From positions 1 to 64,000 of the forward strand of contig BRXX01000231.1 of NCBI GenBank assembly GCA_030267905.1: a DNA stretch of 64,000 bases. The letters run 5' to 3'. The position numbers were made by a program, and so were the translations under genes. Within the stretch, counting starts at the first letter, position 1; each line of letters opens with the position of its first letter. Under the pieces are notes generated by a model, which saw only the letters and a program-made list of their open reading frames with translations, did no database searches and was not told the DNA's origin. Below are positions 1-11,168 of this stretch, in pieces. Source of the DNA: Triparma verrucosa (taxonomy: Eukaryota; Sar; Bolidophyceae; Parmales; Triparmaceae).

Positions 1-15
1 AGCTGAATGGTGCAT

Positions 16-135
16 CCATAACCATAACCATAACCATAACCATAACCATAACCATAACCATAACCATAACCATAACCATAACCATAACCATAACCATAAC
101 CATAACCATAACCACAACCCTAACCACAACCCTAA
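16..135. repeat. Telomere-like hexamer tract (CCATAA)16 plus CCACAA/CCCTAA variants
   Basis: Sixteen perfect tandem copies of CCATAA (16-111) are followed by alternating CCACAA and CCCTAA units (112-135). CCCTAA is the complement of the TTAGGG telomere repeat found in many eukaryotes, including stramenopiles. The C-rich strand runs 5' to 3' inward from the left edge, the orientation expected at a left chromosome end. Fifteen non-repeat bases precede the tract, so it could also be an interstitial or subtelomeric remnant. Confidence 0.85.
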
Positions 136-654
136 GAGGAACTTTCTCTATAAGATCAGCAGCTAATTTTTTACCTGTTCTCTGATTCCTCCAATTCCCT
201 TTTCCTTTGAATGTTCAGACAAGCGGGGGTTGCCTCAATCAGCCGTTACCGACCACTGCAATTTCTAAGTCGCGCTCCGTATATAGTATCCTCCCTCCAC
301 TGTACTTAAAGTGCCCTTCTCACGTTATTCAAACTCACCAATTGATTTCTCCACCTTCTTTGGCAGTCCTTTAGTCCCACAAGGTGCCTGTAGAAGATTT
401 CACCTTTGTAAATACCCCATAACGTAGAATTACCCACACGTAGACGCAGGAGGAAAATTTTCGCAAGCTCAATATTGCGAAAAGAGACTTGCGATCGCGG
501 TTGGTTTGGGTTGAGGCTATTTTTCACTAGACGGACGGACATGGCCTCCTCTGCTGATCGGCCGCCAAGGCTTGCTTACATACAACAATCAATAATAATC
601 ATAATTTAATTTACAAACTGTAGATTTTGATTATTGCCCAGAACCCCCTAAAAA
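136..654. other. Gene-free stretch next to telomere-like repeat
   Basis: I see no convincing coding region here. The only longer frame (306-542, minus) has no recognisable features and no splice-site support. The stretch probably holds subtelomeric sequence and the 3' flank of the gene ending at 655. Confidence 0.5.
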
Positions 655-3600
655 TTACATGTTAATCGACCCACGCCGCTTCATCGCCTTCACAAATTCC
701 GCCTTGTCAAACTTTTTCTTGTTCTTGCCCCCTGCTGGCATCACTTTTGAGCTCACCGCCTTCTGACCGCTGATAAATTCTAAAACACTCCTTCGACGGC
801 CGTTCCGCTCTTCTTTCCCTCCCGATGTTAAAGCTTCTTTGCCTTCGTTCTCATCCGCCGTCTTGTCTCCATCATCAACATCTCCCTTCCCCTTTGACGG
901 CTTTATATCCTCAGGAATGCTTGCTTTCCACTTATCCGTGAACCACTCTGGCTTCTCCTCCTCCCATGACGCCCAGCCCTCCCTCACCCATGCTGCCACC
1001 TTGTCTCTGATTGGCGTCCAAAGTCTTCTATGTTTCTTGAAAACTTGAGCTTTTGATACATCGTCGCCTTCAAGAAATAGCCGTCTTAGCAGCTGGCCGC
1101 CGGTCTCTATGCTTAAGAACGTGTGGCGATACTGCACAAATTGTTGGAACGTTTTTAAAATATGTTAGAAACTTAATTCCTCAAATAATTAATTGCTATT
1201 CGGCCTCACCTCCTTGTTCATCAGCAGAAGAAATGCTCCAAACAGCACTAGCAAGCTGCCTCCCAAAATCATGACCAAGCTCTTCAAAAGCTGCAAAGTA
1301 CCTTCAGAAAGAATCCCCTTTGCCAAATCTAAAGCCAACACAAATACCAATGCAAGAAGTGGCAAGAACATGTTCAGTGAAAAATACAACCCTCCAACCT
1401 GAGAGAAAGAATGATGGTTAGAATAATCCAATTGCATTGAGAGCGCCATGGCCTTACTTACCTCATAGGGATGGCGAAACTGAATTATAGCCGTGAAGTC
1501 AACCACGAACTTTATGATAACCCTTATGAGGCCAGAAACTACCAAGGACAAAACACCCTCAAATGGAACCCAATGCGTGAAATCTCTCCTCAGCGCCTTA
1601 TACAACAGATAAAAAACCGTGTCGCCCACGAGGTATAAAAGCGGAAACCTGTAACCAAACCAAGCCAAAACGATTATCAACGTGGCCTTAATTAAAACTT
1701 GTGTGGCCGAGAATAATATCATCGTGACAAAAAGTAATGCTCGCTTCCCACCATCATCTGGCACGTATCCATAGAACTCAGGGTTGAATGCTCGCTTTAG
1801 GGGGTCGGTGTCAAAGTCGTAGCTGAGCGTTGCGCTAATGAACCCTGTCGTTAAGAGAGACACTGCCAGCGACAGGTAAGCTGCTATTGTGACATTCTCC
1901 CCGCTGTTTATAGTGTCGACGATGGCACTCGATTGGATGATTATTCCTGGAGCATTTTCTGCAAACAGCTCGATGCATTTATTGGCCGTCATCTCCATCA
2001 TCGGGTCAACTTCGGTATCTTTTTCCTGCTCTGCGCCCATGGCAACCCTATAAGTGTCAACTGGTGCTTTTGCTCCCATCAATACGATCAAGCACTCCTT
2101 CAGGATTCTTGCGAATCCCTTCTTTCGGTTCTGGCCTACCACCAAAAGCAGCTGAAGTCCTATCGACGTCGATAAGCTGGCCAGCTGTGCATTCCTATAC
2201 AGCAGCGTCGCCTCGCCCCCGTCCCAAAACTGTTGCAGGACAATCAGGTCGGTCGCTAAATCACTCAGACTCAACACCGCGCCTAATGAAACTCGCCACA
2301 TCAACCCCCAAGCGGCCGTCTGGACGATTCCCTTGCTCAATTCGAGTATCATCGGCTGGAACCAGACCTCCTTTTCCATGAGCTCCTTCACGGCTTGGTT
2401 CTGCACCCTCCACTGGTCGACTCCTGCAGAGACCAGCTTCTTCGATTTCAGAGACGGGATCAAATTCTTGCCGATGCGGATCGCTTCCTTCTTGCTTAAG
2501 CACACCAGTTTGGTACGCACAGCCTTGTTCATGTTCAAATTGCCTCGCAATGCAGGGGTCATCATCGCCTCGAACGGCCAAGGCAACTGCTCCTGCAGCT
2601 CCTTCAGCGCCTTACTTTTCAACAAAACTTCCTTGAACCTCCCAACACGCGTCTCCGACGATGTCGTTTTCCACAATATATCGTGCGAAAGAGAAACGCC
2701 GTCTCGCGCCACGTACTCTCCCAGCGGCACCAGCCTCTGGAAGTAGATGGAAACTCCCGCCATCTCATCAAGCCGGCGCTCTACAAAGGACCTTCCTGCA
2801 CCACGGCTAACGCCGAAGCCAAGATTGATTTCGCATCCGTACTCTAATTTAGTTAAGCCTTTGCCCAACCTCTTGAGTCGAATTGTCACAGTCTCTTTCG
2901 CCGCTTTAGCTCCCGTCGAACCCTTGACGATAGAACCACGTGACATGATGGTTGCCCTCGCATCTTTAACTCGTGCAATGACAGTCGACCTTGCACCTTT
3001 AACTTTTTCTTCGCCAGTAGGAGTCATGAGGAGAATTATTGTGTCCTTGTCAACTTTATGTAGCGTAAGTTCACTCGAAAAGGTACGATCGCTGTGAAAC
3101 GTACCGCGCTTGCTATCAAGCTGCTGGCGCCGCCTGACAACCATCTTACCAATCTCCTCGCCTTCTTCAACAGACTTGAAGCTTCGCTCTATGTCGCCGC
3201 TGATTTCCGTGTTCGCTCGGCTCCCGAAGTCCCACAAGAAGGCAGAAACCTCCTCCATCGAGGCTCGAATGTTCAATTTTGTCGTCCCCCAAGAAAGGCC
3301 ACCGACCACAGTCTTCACCATGCTGTCCGCCATCCCAAAAGTCCTAGAAGGCCTCTCTGACCCTGGCCTCTCCTTGACTAGAACCTCAAACTGCGCCAAA
3401 GCCTCCGTCCCCCCTGACTCCTCCTTCAGCTCAATCTTCTGCACAATCGCCGCTCTGCGACCAGCATCAATCTCCAAGCTCTTATCGAATTTCTTCCGCA
3501 TCGTGGATAAATATTCCAATGATGACGTGGCCTTTGAGTTGGCGACGAACACCGGGATGAGACCTTTTAGATCAACCTGTTGTATGTACGTAACCCTGGT

Positions 3601-6600
3601 CTGCGGGATGCCCCTGACCTCGGGAAGCCGCTCGTACTTCCAGAAGGCGCCTGCGCTCGCCCGCACATACCCCTTTCCAGCTCCGACAGGAAATCGGTCG
3701 TCCTCGACGTCCTCGACGCAAACGATCATGGTGTCCTCGTCCACCATTTTCCACACCACCCTCGTGAGCCATTCCCTAGGAGCTAGAGTCTTGACACCGA
3801 TGTCTATGGCGTTGTGAAAGAGCTCGCTGTGGTTGGTCAACTTCACCACTTCACGCTCAAGCCCACCAAAGTCAGCGTGGAGCTTAAGTATTTCTCTGGT
3901 CATTCTCGCAACTTCCCAAGCTGCGCAGTCCGCAATCGCCGCATCGACGACAGCAACGGCTCGTCCCACCATAGCTGCCATAGCTGTCGACCCAACCTTC
4001 CCAAAGATGCCCTCCATCGTCACGAAGATGTCAGGTGACTGCGACGAACGTAGCAAGCCGCAAGAAGATTGGTATTAACGAGTTAGAATCGCGCTGCAAA
4101 GCGGACAGTAAATATGTCTAGATAGGAGCTGCTGATAGCGACTGAAAGCTACTTGACGTTCATGACATCAGCAACGTTTCACTCCACTCATCTTCTCACC
4201 ATGAGCTCCTTCCACTTCCCCTCCTCCAATGACCCCTCAAACTTCTGACGGACTCGCTGGAGCAAGGCATCTTCCTCCTCGCTGTACACCTCCTCCCTCG
4301 AGTGCTCCTCTATGAACGCCGAAAGCTCCTCCCTAACCGCATCGTCGATCCTTTGATCCTGCCTGAATTTGTCAATGGCTGCCTGGACTGTCCCTAAAAG
4401 CCTTGGGATGCTAACGTCCATGACCCAAGTTGGAATAATACCTCTGGCATCTAGCTGCTGGACGAAGGTCACTCGGCACTGCGGGATTTTGTGGCCGCCA
4501 TGGGGAAGTTCCTCAATTTGCCAGAACGCCCTTAAGAAGCCCCGGACTTTGCTCAAGCTCGAACCGTACTCGACTTCATCGTCATCCGACTCGATTGCGA
4601 TAAAGACCTTTCCTTCCTCTGCCTTGAAAATTTGACGAAATGCAAATTCCCTGCTGAGGAATATCAGCGTGTGCAAACTCTTTATCGTCGCAAAAGTTGA
4701 CTCGTTCTCTCTCCTCTTGTCCTTCAACTCAAGCCTTGCAGGGTGTCCTTCTGCATGGTGCTCGTGCATTCTTTCGCTGCTGCAGTAATCTACCGCCCAA
4801 GCCGCAACCTCCTCCGCGGAGCAGTCAACGACGCCGACCGCCTTGCCAGTCGCTATACACCTCTCATCCTTCATCACGGGCGGGAAGTACTGTACCTGCA
4901 TCTCAACGTCCGGAGAGGGCGAGTCCATCCGAAACCACCCTTCCTTGTCCTCCTTTCCCAAGAGCGCCTCGCACCTCTCGAAGACTTCGACCTGGTCTTC
5001 CATAAGCGGAAGCCCCCTCCGCCCTTGTATGACCGCAGCAAGAGCGGCCAACCCCTCCCGGTCGACCTCCTTCTCATTACGCCGAAACATTTCCTGCAAC
5101 TCGTTGGCCCAACTCATCTGCTGTTTGGCGGCGATATCCAAAACCCTCGTCGGAAATGGGATTTTGAGGTCGGCCTGCTGCACCCATGTCCATTCGCAAG
5201 TGTGCTCGGTGAGCTCTCTCACAGTGTATACGCCTCTGGACGTCGCCTCGAGCATTTTCTCTGCCCCTTCGACTTTGTGGTGCGTCCCTTTGTACTCCTC
5301 AAGGGGACACCATGCGATGATGAAAGTTCGTCGCCCGTCAGCCTCGGGGGGCCTCCTCTCCCAAGTTACCCACGACTCAAATAGCCTGTCCTGGAACCCG
5401 CTCGGCAGGCTCAAAGATTTAGTATGCTGCAGGCCTCGTGTCCCGTCTAGGTCACTCCAAACTTTTCGAATGGCTACGCTCTTATTTTCAGCTTTCTTTG
5501 CGTAGGTGTTGGGTAAAAAGAGTTCCGTAAAGAAAGTGACCGCGGCCACATCTATCTTTGCCACGGTCATCCCCACAACGGCCCTACCGCCCCCAGCGTG
5601 GTAGAGAAACTTCTCGACCGACTCGTTAACGGTCACGGCGATCCTCTTGCCAAGGGAAGTGACGTCCTCGACCAGCTTCATAGATTTCTCAATCATATCT
5701 TGCTCGTCCCCCGTCAAGGGAGGGGCGTTCGGAATTCCGTTCTCTATGACGTCCGCCTTCCTCCTTGCGTCGATGACGGCCTCCTTCTTAAATTGTTCGT
5801 AGAACATTTCGGCAATCTTGGAGAAGAGCTCTTTGCCCTTGGCGGCATCGCCGCCAGCTCTGAGCTTCTTTACCGCAGCACCCTTGCTACTATTTACGTC
5901 GGCGGCGACGCTAGTAATTTTGGCGGCTGACCAATGGATCGTTTCCGGTGTCGCAACATTCTGTGACGTGATAATGGCGTCCTTCATGACCTCTCTGACA
6001 TCCACCTGCGCCGTGAAGGTGAACGACGTCTGCGACGTGACGAGTGCGGTAGGTATTATAGCGTTAGAAATCGGTTTGCGCCTTCTCAGCTCGTCGCTTA
6101 GCTCCTCGTGGCCTCTTACCTGTCCAAACGGCAGCGGCCGTAGGACGATCGTCCCCTCATCGAGGAGAAGTCGAAGCCTCTTATTGGCCGTCGCGTATGG
6201 ATTCGGAAGAGACGTCGCCTCGAGCTCTTCCAACTCGACGGAAGTAACTCTAATCAACACCAAATCGATATCCTGCCTCTCCACTTGCATGCGCAGAAGA
6301 AGATCGCAGGACTCGTCATTGCCGAACAGGAAGCTGCGACGAGCGAAGCGAAGTCGCAAAGGAAGGGAAATTCGTGACGTTAGAAACGACGAAGAAAAAT
6401 TAAATATATGTAGTATAATGGTCTCGCTTCGCTCGGGACTCGGACACAAGTGCCCCGGAAACTGCTCACTAAAATATAGTACATACGCTTTCTCTGCTAG
6501 TCGCTTCGCTCCTTGCACACTCTCACCTCCAGTAGGCAACGCCCTCCTCGATGATTTTCTGGAAGGACAACTTGTCCAACATCGTTTGGTCGCCAAGGAG

Positions 6601-6810
6601 GGCCTCAAGAAACGTCCCGGGATCTTCGTGGATCGTAGCGGTGGTTTGGCAGGTGTTGGTGTGTATGGCGGTACTCTTGCTTGGTACGTTAGTCTCGGGG
6701 ATTTTCTTTGCACCAGCCTGATCGAGGGGATTAGTGTGGCCATGGTGACGCGCTGGAAGGATGGAAGTAAGGGACGGGTTATCGTGTGCGCCCCGAGGAG
6801 AGAGGGCGGC
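655..6810 (-). CDS. Giant multi-START-domain membrane protein (about 1,890 aa, 5 visible exons)
   Basis: Exons are 6810(or upstream)-6527, 6333-4200, 4038-1462, 1398-1210 and 1131-655, joined by GT-AG introns of 193, 161, 63 and 78 nt; all phases agree, giving about 1,887 codons. The protein has several START-like lipid-binding modules. Examples are the regions around WTWVQQADLK, CRVTFVQQLDARG and TRVTYIQQVDLKG, each with the QQ-D pattern of the START core. A C-terminal block with several hydrophobic membrane segments follows, including CIELFAENAPGIIIQ, then a Lys-rich cytosolic tail. START domains bind sterols or lipids, so a membrane lipid sensor or transfer role is possible; the actual function is unknown. 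The 5' end is unresolved: a likely acceptor (TTTTTGCAG) at 6811 implies an upstream exon, and the first in-frame Met inside the visible exon is at 6582. Introns 1 and 2 resemble introners. The 63-nt intron is in frame and stop-free. Confidence 0.75.
4039..4199 (-). mobile_element. Degenerate introner-like intron (intron 2 of the START gene)
   Basis: The 161-nt intron has branch GATTCTAACTCG and 3' end TTGCTACGTTCGTCGCAG, which differs from the family end TCGCTTCGCTCGTCGCAG by a few bases. The 5' half shows no clear match. It is probably an old, decayed copy. Confidence 0.45.
6334..6526 (-). mobile_element. Introner-like element (intron 1 of the START gene), group A
   Basis: On the minus strand the intron starts GTGAGAGTGTGCAAGGAGCG and carries GAGCGAAGCGACTAG. 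It then has GAGCGAAGCGAGACCATTATAC, the branch site GTTTCTAACGTCACG, and ends TTCGCTTCGCTCGTCGCAG. The 3' half closely matches introns in the genes at 7255, 11169 and 16353. The ends are complementary to each other. Confidence 0.75.
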
Positions 6811-7254
6811 CTGCAAAAAGACGACGACGACGAAAGGATTCGTTTGTGTTAGCAACGTCTCCCTAACCAGGGTGGGCCCTCATGTGTGCAGGCCCAGCAG
6901 TCTTGCCACGAGAAATAGCACTACAATCCCACCCTCGCCTACATAGCTCTTCGTCTGCTCGTTCTCATCCTAGGAGGACCGTATCGACAATTTGAAGCCA
7001 AAAGACAAGGGGTCAAAAGGAAAACTAAAACTGGCTTTCTTTATTCGTCCTCTCACACAGAATGCCATTAAAGAAGCAAGGAGAGTTTAAGTGATGTGGG
7101 GTCCCGGAAGCGACTACGTACCTCCATCTCTCTCTTGAAAAAGAACGAGACTATCGCGTCGCTAGGTTGTAAATGTGAAATTTTTCGCTAAGGAATCCCT
7201 GACCAGTTAGAACCCATTTTTGTCAGATCACCCAAATTTTGTAAAAAAGTTTTA
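6811..7254. promoter_or_regulatory. Divergent intergenic region
   Basis: This 444-bp region lies between the minus-strand START gene and the plus-strand gene at 7255. It must hold any unseen first exon of the START gene and probably both promoters. No ATG-bearing exon in the right phase could be fixed. Confidence 0.3.
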
Positions 7255-9058
7255 ATGAATATGTCTTCACTTGGCCCTAATAGCAGCAGAGTACTACCAT
7301 CTTCCAGCCAAATAAATCCCCGACGTGGCGCTAACAAACCCCCTCCTAAGACGACCTTCCTGTTAGGGTTGCACGGCCTCCTCGGTTTGGGCCCCTCCAT
7401 TTCCCTCCTCATAAGCTACCTAGACCTGGTGACTTCCGTTCTCTGCGCTAGGGAGTACTTTAACGATGGGAATTATTTACGGGCCAAGATTGCTATATCG
7501 TTTCCCATGCTTACACTTCTTCTTCATGCTTCTACAACTTATATTCAGGTAAGAGTGTGTGCAGATTTTGCCCCTGTATGGCAGTATAACAGTATAACGT
7601 ATCTGCTGCCAACTTCTTTGCCGTTTCTAACCTCACGGACGCCCCTTACTTTGCAACTCGTTATGCTCGTCGCAGTATCGTTTCGCACCTGTGAACTGGT
7701 ACTGCAAAAGGCGCGTTGCCCTGGCGCTCATTGGGCTTGGTCCCGTCGACCATGCGTACAACCTCTGGGTGGGCATCGAACCACCACCTTACTCCCCACT
7801 GGCCACCAGCGCGTTCTACACGTTAATTAGAGCGGAGAGTGTTGTGATTCTGTCCATACCGTCTGCCCTCATTCAGGCCTATACGCTTCTTTGCCTCACT
7901 TCTTGTGCTGAAGTCGAAGGGCAGCCCGCCTCTGCATCCCCCTGCTCCATAAACGTCCTTAGCCTCGCGACAAGTTGTATCGGTGCCTCCATAATTATCA
8001 CTCAGGAAAACTTCGATTTCATCCCGAAGAAGTACGTCTCTGCTTTCAAGGACCCCTACTACAGCTGGCCGTCGGAAAAAGGGACGCCCAGGCGACTCAA
8101 GCAAATGCTCGGCATGGTCCTCTTTAATGTCTGCTATTTCAGTCAGTATGCCTTCGCGATGTGCCTGGCAATCTTGGTCTTTGGCTTTCCGAGAGTCGTC
8201 AACTTGCTGTGTTTAGAGTTCGGCACAGTGTGCGTCTATCTCGCGTACAAGCGGGAGCTCTTGGGCACGTCCCTTCAGATAATCAATGCGAGCAACAAGC
8301 TCATCCCCTTCCCGTTCTACCTGCACTTTTACTTCCTCACGTCCTCGCTCCCGATGCTGATGGCGGGAGCTCCCATGGAGCTTGGACCTGAAGCGTTCAC
8401 GTCCCTCATTGTCTGGCGCATTTTAACGAACGGAGTTCTCACCGTCTCCTGCCTGCCAAGCCTCGGCTACCTGGACTTGCCCACCGGCTTGTCGCTTTAC
8501 GCGCTGTCCATGTGCGGCCTAGTCGCTGGCCTTGTCACGTTCATGATGAACTGTCGGGATGGTTTCGATACGAGCCTCTTCTGGAAGCCCAGGAGAGGTA
8601 AGGACCACCTGAAGACGATTTGGGTCAGTGACGACATCTGGGCGAAGGACTGCGCGACCAAGGATGAAGAGCGCCGGAGTATCCTGGAGGTCGTCCACCC
8701 CCTTTACCTGCCCTTCGATGAATTGCGGGACTGGATTTGCGACGATCTGGTAAGGAAGTACGCGGATCCCATGGTAGAGCGACCGCAGTGGCTGGAGACG
8801 TCGAAGAAAGAAAGCTTCATTGGACGGCTCGTCGAAGTTTACGAATGGAAGAAACATGAACCTGACATCAATGCCATTAACGAGGCGCTTGGGAACATTT
8901 TCGCGGGGGGCAAGAAGAAGACGTATTTGGCAAATTCGAACGTGAAGGAGATGAAGGAGATGAAGAAGATGAAGAAGAAGAGCATAAAGACAGCGAGGCG
9001 TTCAAGAGGCGGAACTGGCCCTTTATCTTTGTGGCCCCAACCGCCGGGTATTTTTTGA
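7255..9058 (+). CDS. Multi-pass membrane protein, two exons (558 aa)
   Basis: Exon 1 is 7255-7548 and exon 2 is 7676-9058, in phase 0 (TTYIQ then YRFAPVNW). The start is ATG at 7255. At least eight hydrophobic stretches are visible, among them LLGLGPSISLLISYLDLV, the block around RAESVVILSIPSALIQAYTLL, and later segments near residues 250-400. The pattern E-x4-IPSALIQAY faintly recalls the membrane core of XK-related scramblases, but this is a weak resemblance and I do not assign a family. The C-terminal 150 residues are charged and cytosolic, ending in a Lys/Met-rich tail (EMKEMKKMKKKS). The stop lies only 67 bp from the convergent IFT38 gene. It may be a lineage-specific relative of the membrane half of the neighbouring START protein, which also carries a E(N/S)xP...Q motif. 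Confidence 0.75.
7549..7675 (+). mobile_element. Introner-like element, group A (127 nt)
   Basis: The 3' half has branch CCGTTTCTAACCTCACGGAC, then GCCCCTTACTTTGCAACTCG, and ends ATGCTCGTCGCAG. This matches the intron at 13864-14028 with only about seven differences over some 56 bases, although the host genes are unrelated. The 5' half (donor GTAAGAGTG) lacks the usual GAGCGAAGCG block. Confidence 0.75.
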
Positions 9059-9125
9059 TGCGGGAAAATAATAGGAATAGGTTTTATTATGAAAGGCACA
9101 TCTACTCTCATAATTTACCATCAAT

Positions 9126-10855
9126 CTAAAAGTCATCGTCGCTGCCGCTGTCTCTGGATCCTGAAAAGTCACCTCCCCCTCCTCCCTCGTCTGAGCTGGA
9201 GTCGCTCCCGTCGTCGTTCTCGATGAGGTTGCTGCTGTCGCTGGATCCTCCGTCGGAGGAGCCACCGATGCTGACGTCCTCGCTCTCGGAGTCGTCGTTG
9301 GTGAGGTCCTCCTCGCTCATGTCCTCGCTGCCGCTGTCCGAGTCGCTCCCTCCGCCCATCTTGCCCTGGACGTTGCCCCCTCCCCCCTTCTGCCTGTTGG
9401 TGTTGTCCCTGAGCCCTGCGTGGGAGTTCATGCCCTGCTTCCCGATCCTGGATCCGAAGATCTGCTTGTTGCCGCTGCCGCCCCCTGAGTTCTCGTCCCC
9501 GAGGACCAGGTCCTGCTCCCCCCTGATGATCTTGAGCTCCTCCTCCCTCAAAATTCTCTGCATGCGCTTCATCCTCCTGTCCGCCTCGGCCGCCTTCTCC
9601 TCCTCCGCCTTGTTGAGGCTATCGAGCTCGTGCTCGAGGTAGTCCAAGTTCCTGAACCTCTCCAAATAAACCTCGTACTGCTTCTGCAGGTCCCGCTCCA
9701 GCTTCTCGTACTCGTCCATGAACGCCGGCCTCACGTGCTGAAGGCTGGCCAGCCTCTTCTTGTTCCTCTCCAGGTCCGTCTGCTTCCTCTTGATCTTCTC
9801 CACCAGCGCCTTCTCGTCAGCGTCGAAGTCCTGCACCTGCTTCTTCATGGTGTCAACGCTGTCCTTAGTGCTCTCGACGATTCCCCTAAGCGCCTTCTCC
9901 ACCCACTGCTGCTCGGGTCCGCTCTCGAGATTCCCGCTGATGGCGTCGAGGAAACGGAGGCTCTTCTGCCTATGGGTACGGACGTCCATCTCGGCCTTGA
10001 GGAGGTCGTGGAGCCTGGCGCCCCTCTCGGTGATTTCGGAGGCGAGGCTGTCAGATGGAACGTGAACGTGAGTTAGAAATTTTTCGAAAAACAGGGAGAA
10101 AAGGCGCGAAACGCTATTCGAGCGAAAGGGGTTTCGACGTCGCAGTTACACCGGCGGTGTGGGGGTGGGGGGGGGGAGGGTGTCGTCGGGTTGTTTTTTG
10201 CCTCACCTCCTGGCCGCCTTCACATCAGTCAGCCTGCTCGTAACCGGAGCCCCAACGTCTGCGTCCTCCTCCCCCCCGTCCTCCTCCGTATACCTGCTAG
10301 CATGGTATAATGTGGTAGCAACCTTCAGTAGTTCCTTAACAGCGTGTCCATCCGCAGCGTAAAGCTTCTTAGTGTTAAGCTTTATCCCGGCCTTGGACTG
10401 CATGGAGATAGCTATGGAGGTTAGGAATTCGACGCGGTCGTCCTCGGATTCGATGGCGGTGTGGACGGTTATGTCGGGGTCGTAGCGTTTCACCATCCAG
10501 AAGAGGACGTCGGCGACTGTCAGTGGAGGCGGGGGGGGGAGGGGGAGGAGGGGGGGTTAGTAGATGAACAAACGGTTCAAACTATATAAGAATGGCCTAC
10601 ACAATCCCACACCCAAAACACGCTGTCGGAGGCTCGTCAGTTTTGTTTGTTCTCCCTCACCTAACTCAAAGTTCGGAGACCTGAAGTTCTCCATGGAGAT
10701 CAAACGAGGGTAGCCCAACGCCCTCATCTGCTCCGTGAAATCTGGTTCCCATCATGGTTTTGTAAAGGTGTTAGAACGTTTCGGGCTTATTGTTTCAACA
10801 TTTTGATAAATAAACGTCACTGTTGAAATAAAAACGTCACAACACCTTGAGACAT
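9126..10855 (-). CDS. CLUAP1/IFT38: Intraflagellar transport protein 38 (clusterin-associated protein 1 homologue)
   Basis: Exons are 10855-10846 (proposed), 10741-10661, 10516-10207 and 10047-9126; the total is 1,323 nt (440 aa). The protein carries the family signatures FTEQMRALGYPRLISMENFR, DVLFWMVKRYDP, KLNTKKLYAADG, AVKELLK and RPAFMDEYEKLE. These lie in an N-terminal calponin-homology-like domain followed by a coiled coil (about residues 190-330). The tail is Gly/Ser/Asp/Glu-rich and ends DSGSDDDF, much as the animal protein ends in an acidic tail. IFT38 belongs to the IFT-B complex that carries cargo along cilia, so the organism builds flagella. The first exon (ATG TCT CAA G) is a guess from phase and position; its donor GTGTTG is weak. 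Introns of 159 and 144 nt have visible TTCTAAC or CTACTAAC branch sites. Confidence 0.9.
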
Positions 10856-11168
10856 CGATAACTACGTAAGCTACAACACCTTTTACATGCTTGGAGCTGT
10901 TGCCCCGAAAGGGGAGGGGGGATTTTGAAAACGAGCAAGCAACAAATTACATTGCAACGGCGCAGAGGAGAAATTATCGTGCGGAAAATAAGGGGGGCTT
11001 CAAGGGGGGTATTGAACGATTAATGACTTACTTCTTAATTCGCGGAAAGACATGTTGTTATGAAGAGATTTTGGATTTGGTGCTTTTGTTTCAGGATTTT
11101 TGCCTTTTCGCTTTTACTTTTAGATTTCCGTCGGATTGGTCTTTGCGGCTTTTAGTAGCAAACGCTCG
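10856..11168. promoter_or_regulatory. Divergent intergenic region between IFT38 and the multi-KH gene
   Basis: This 313-bp region separates two head-to-head genes and probably holds both promoters. No clear TATA box or coding signal was found. A short plus-strand frame here overlaps the true start region and is not supported. Confidence 0.35.

Noticed and set aside
306..542. Minus-strand 78-codon frame near the telomere-like repeat
   Set aside because: No homology signal, no supporting splice sites, and composition is unremarkable; probably chance.
1189..4056. Treating the 955- and 851-codon frames as two separate START genes
   Set aside because: A GTGAG...TTCTAAC...GCAG intron (4199-4039) joins them in phase, so they are exons of one gene.
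10048..10206. IFT38 intron as an introner (contains GAGCGAAAGG and TCGACGTCGCAG)
   Set aside because: The matches are short and lie in the wrong order and orientation relative to the splice sites; chance resemblance.
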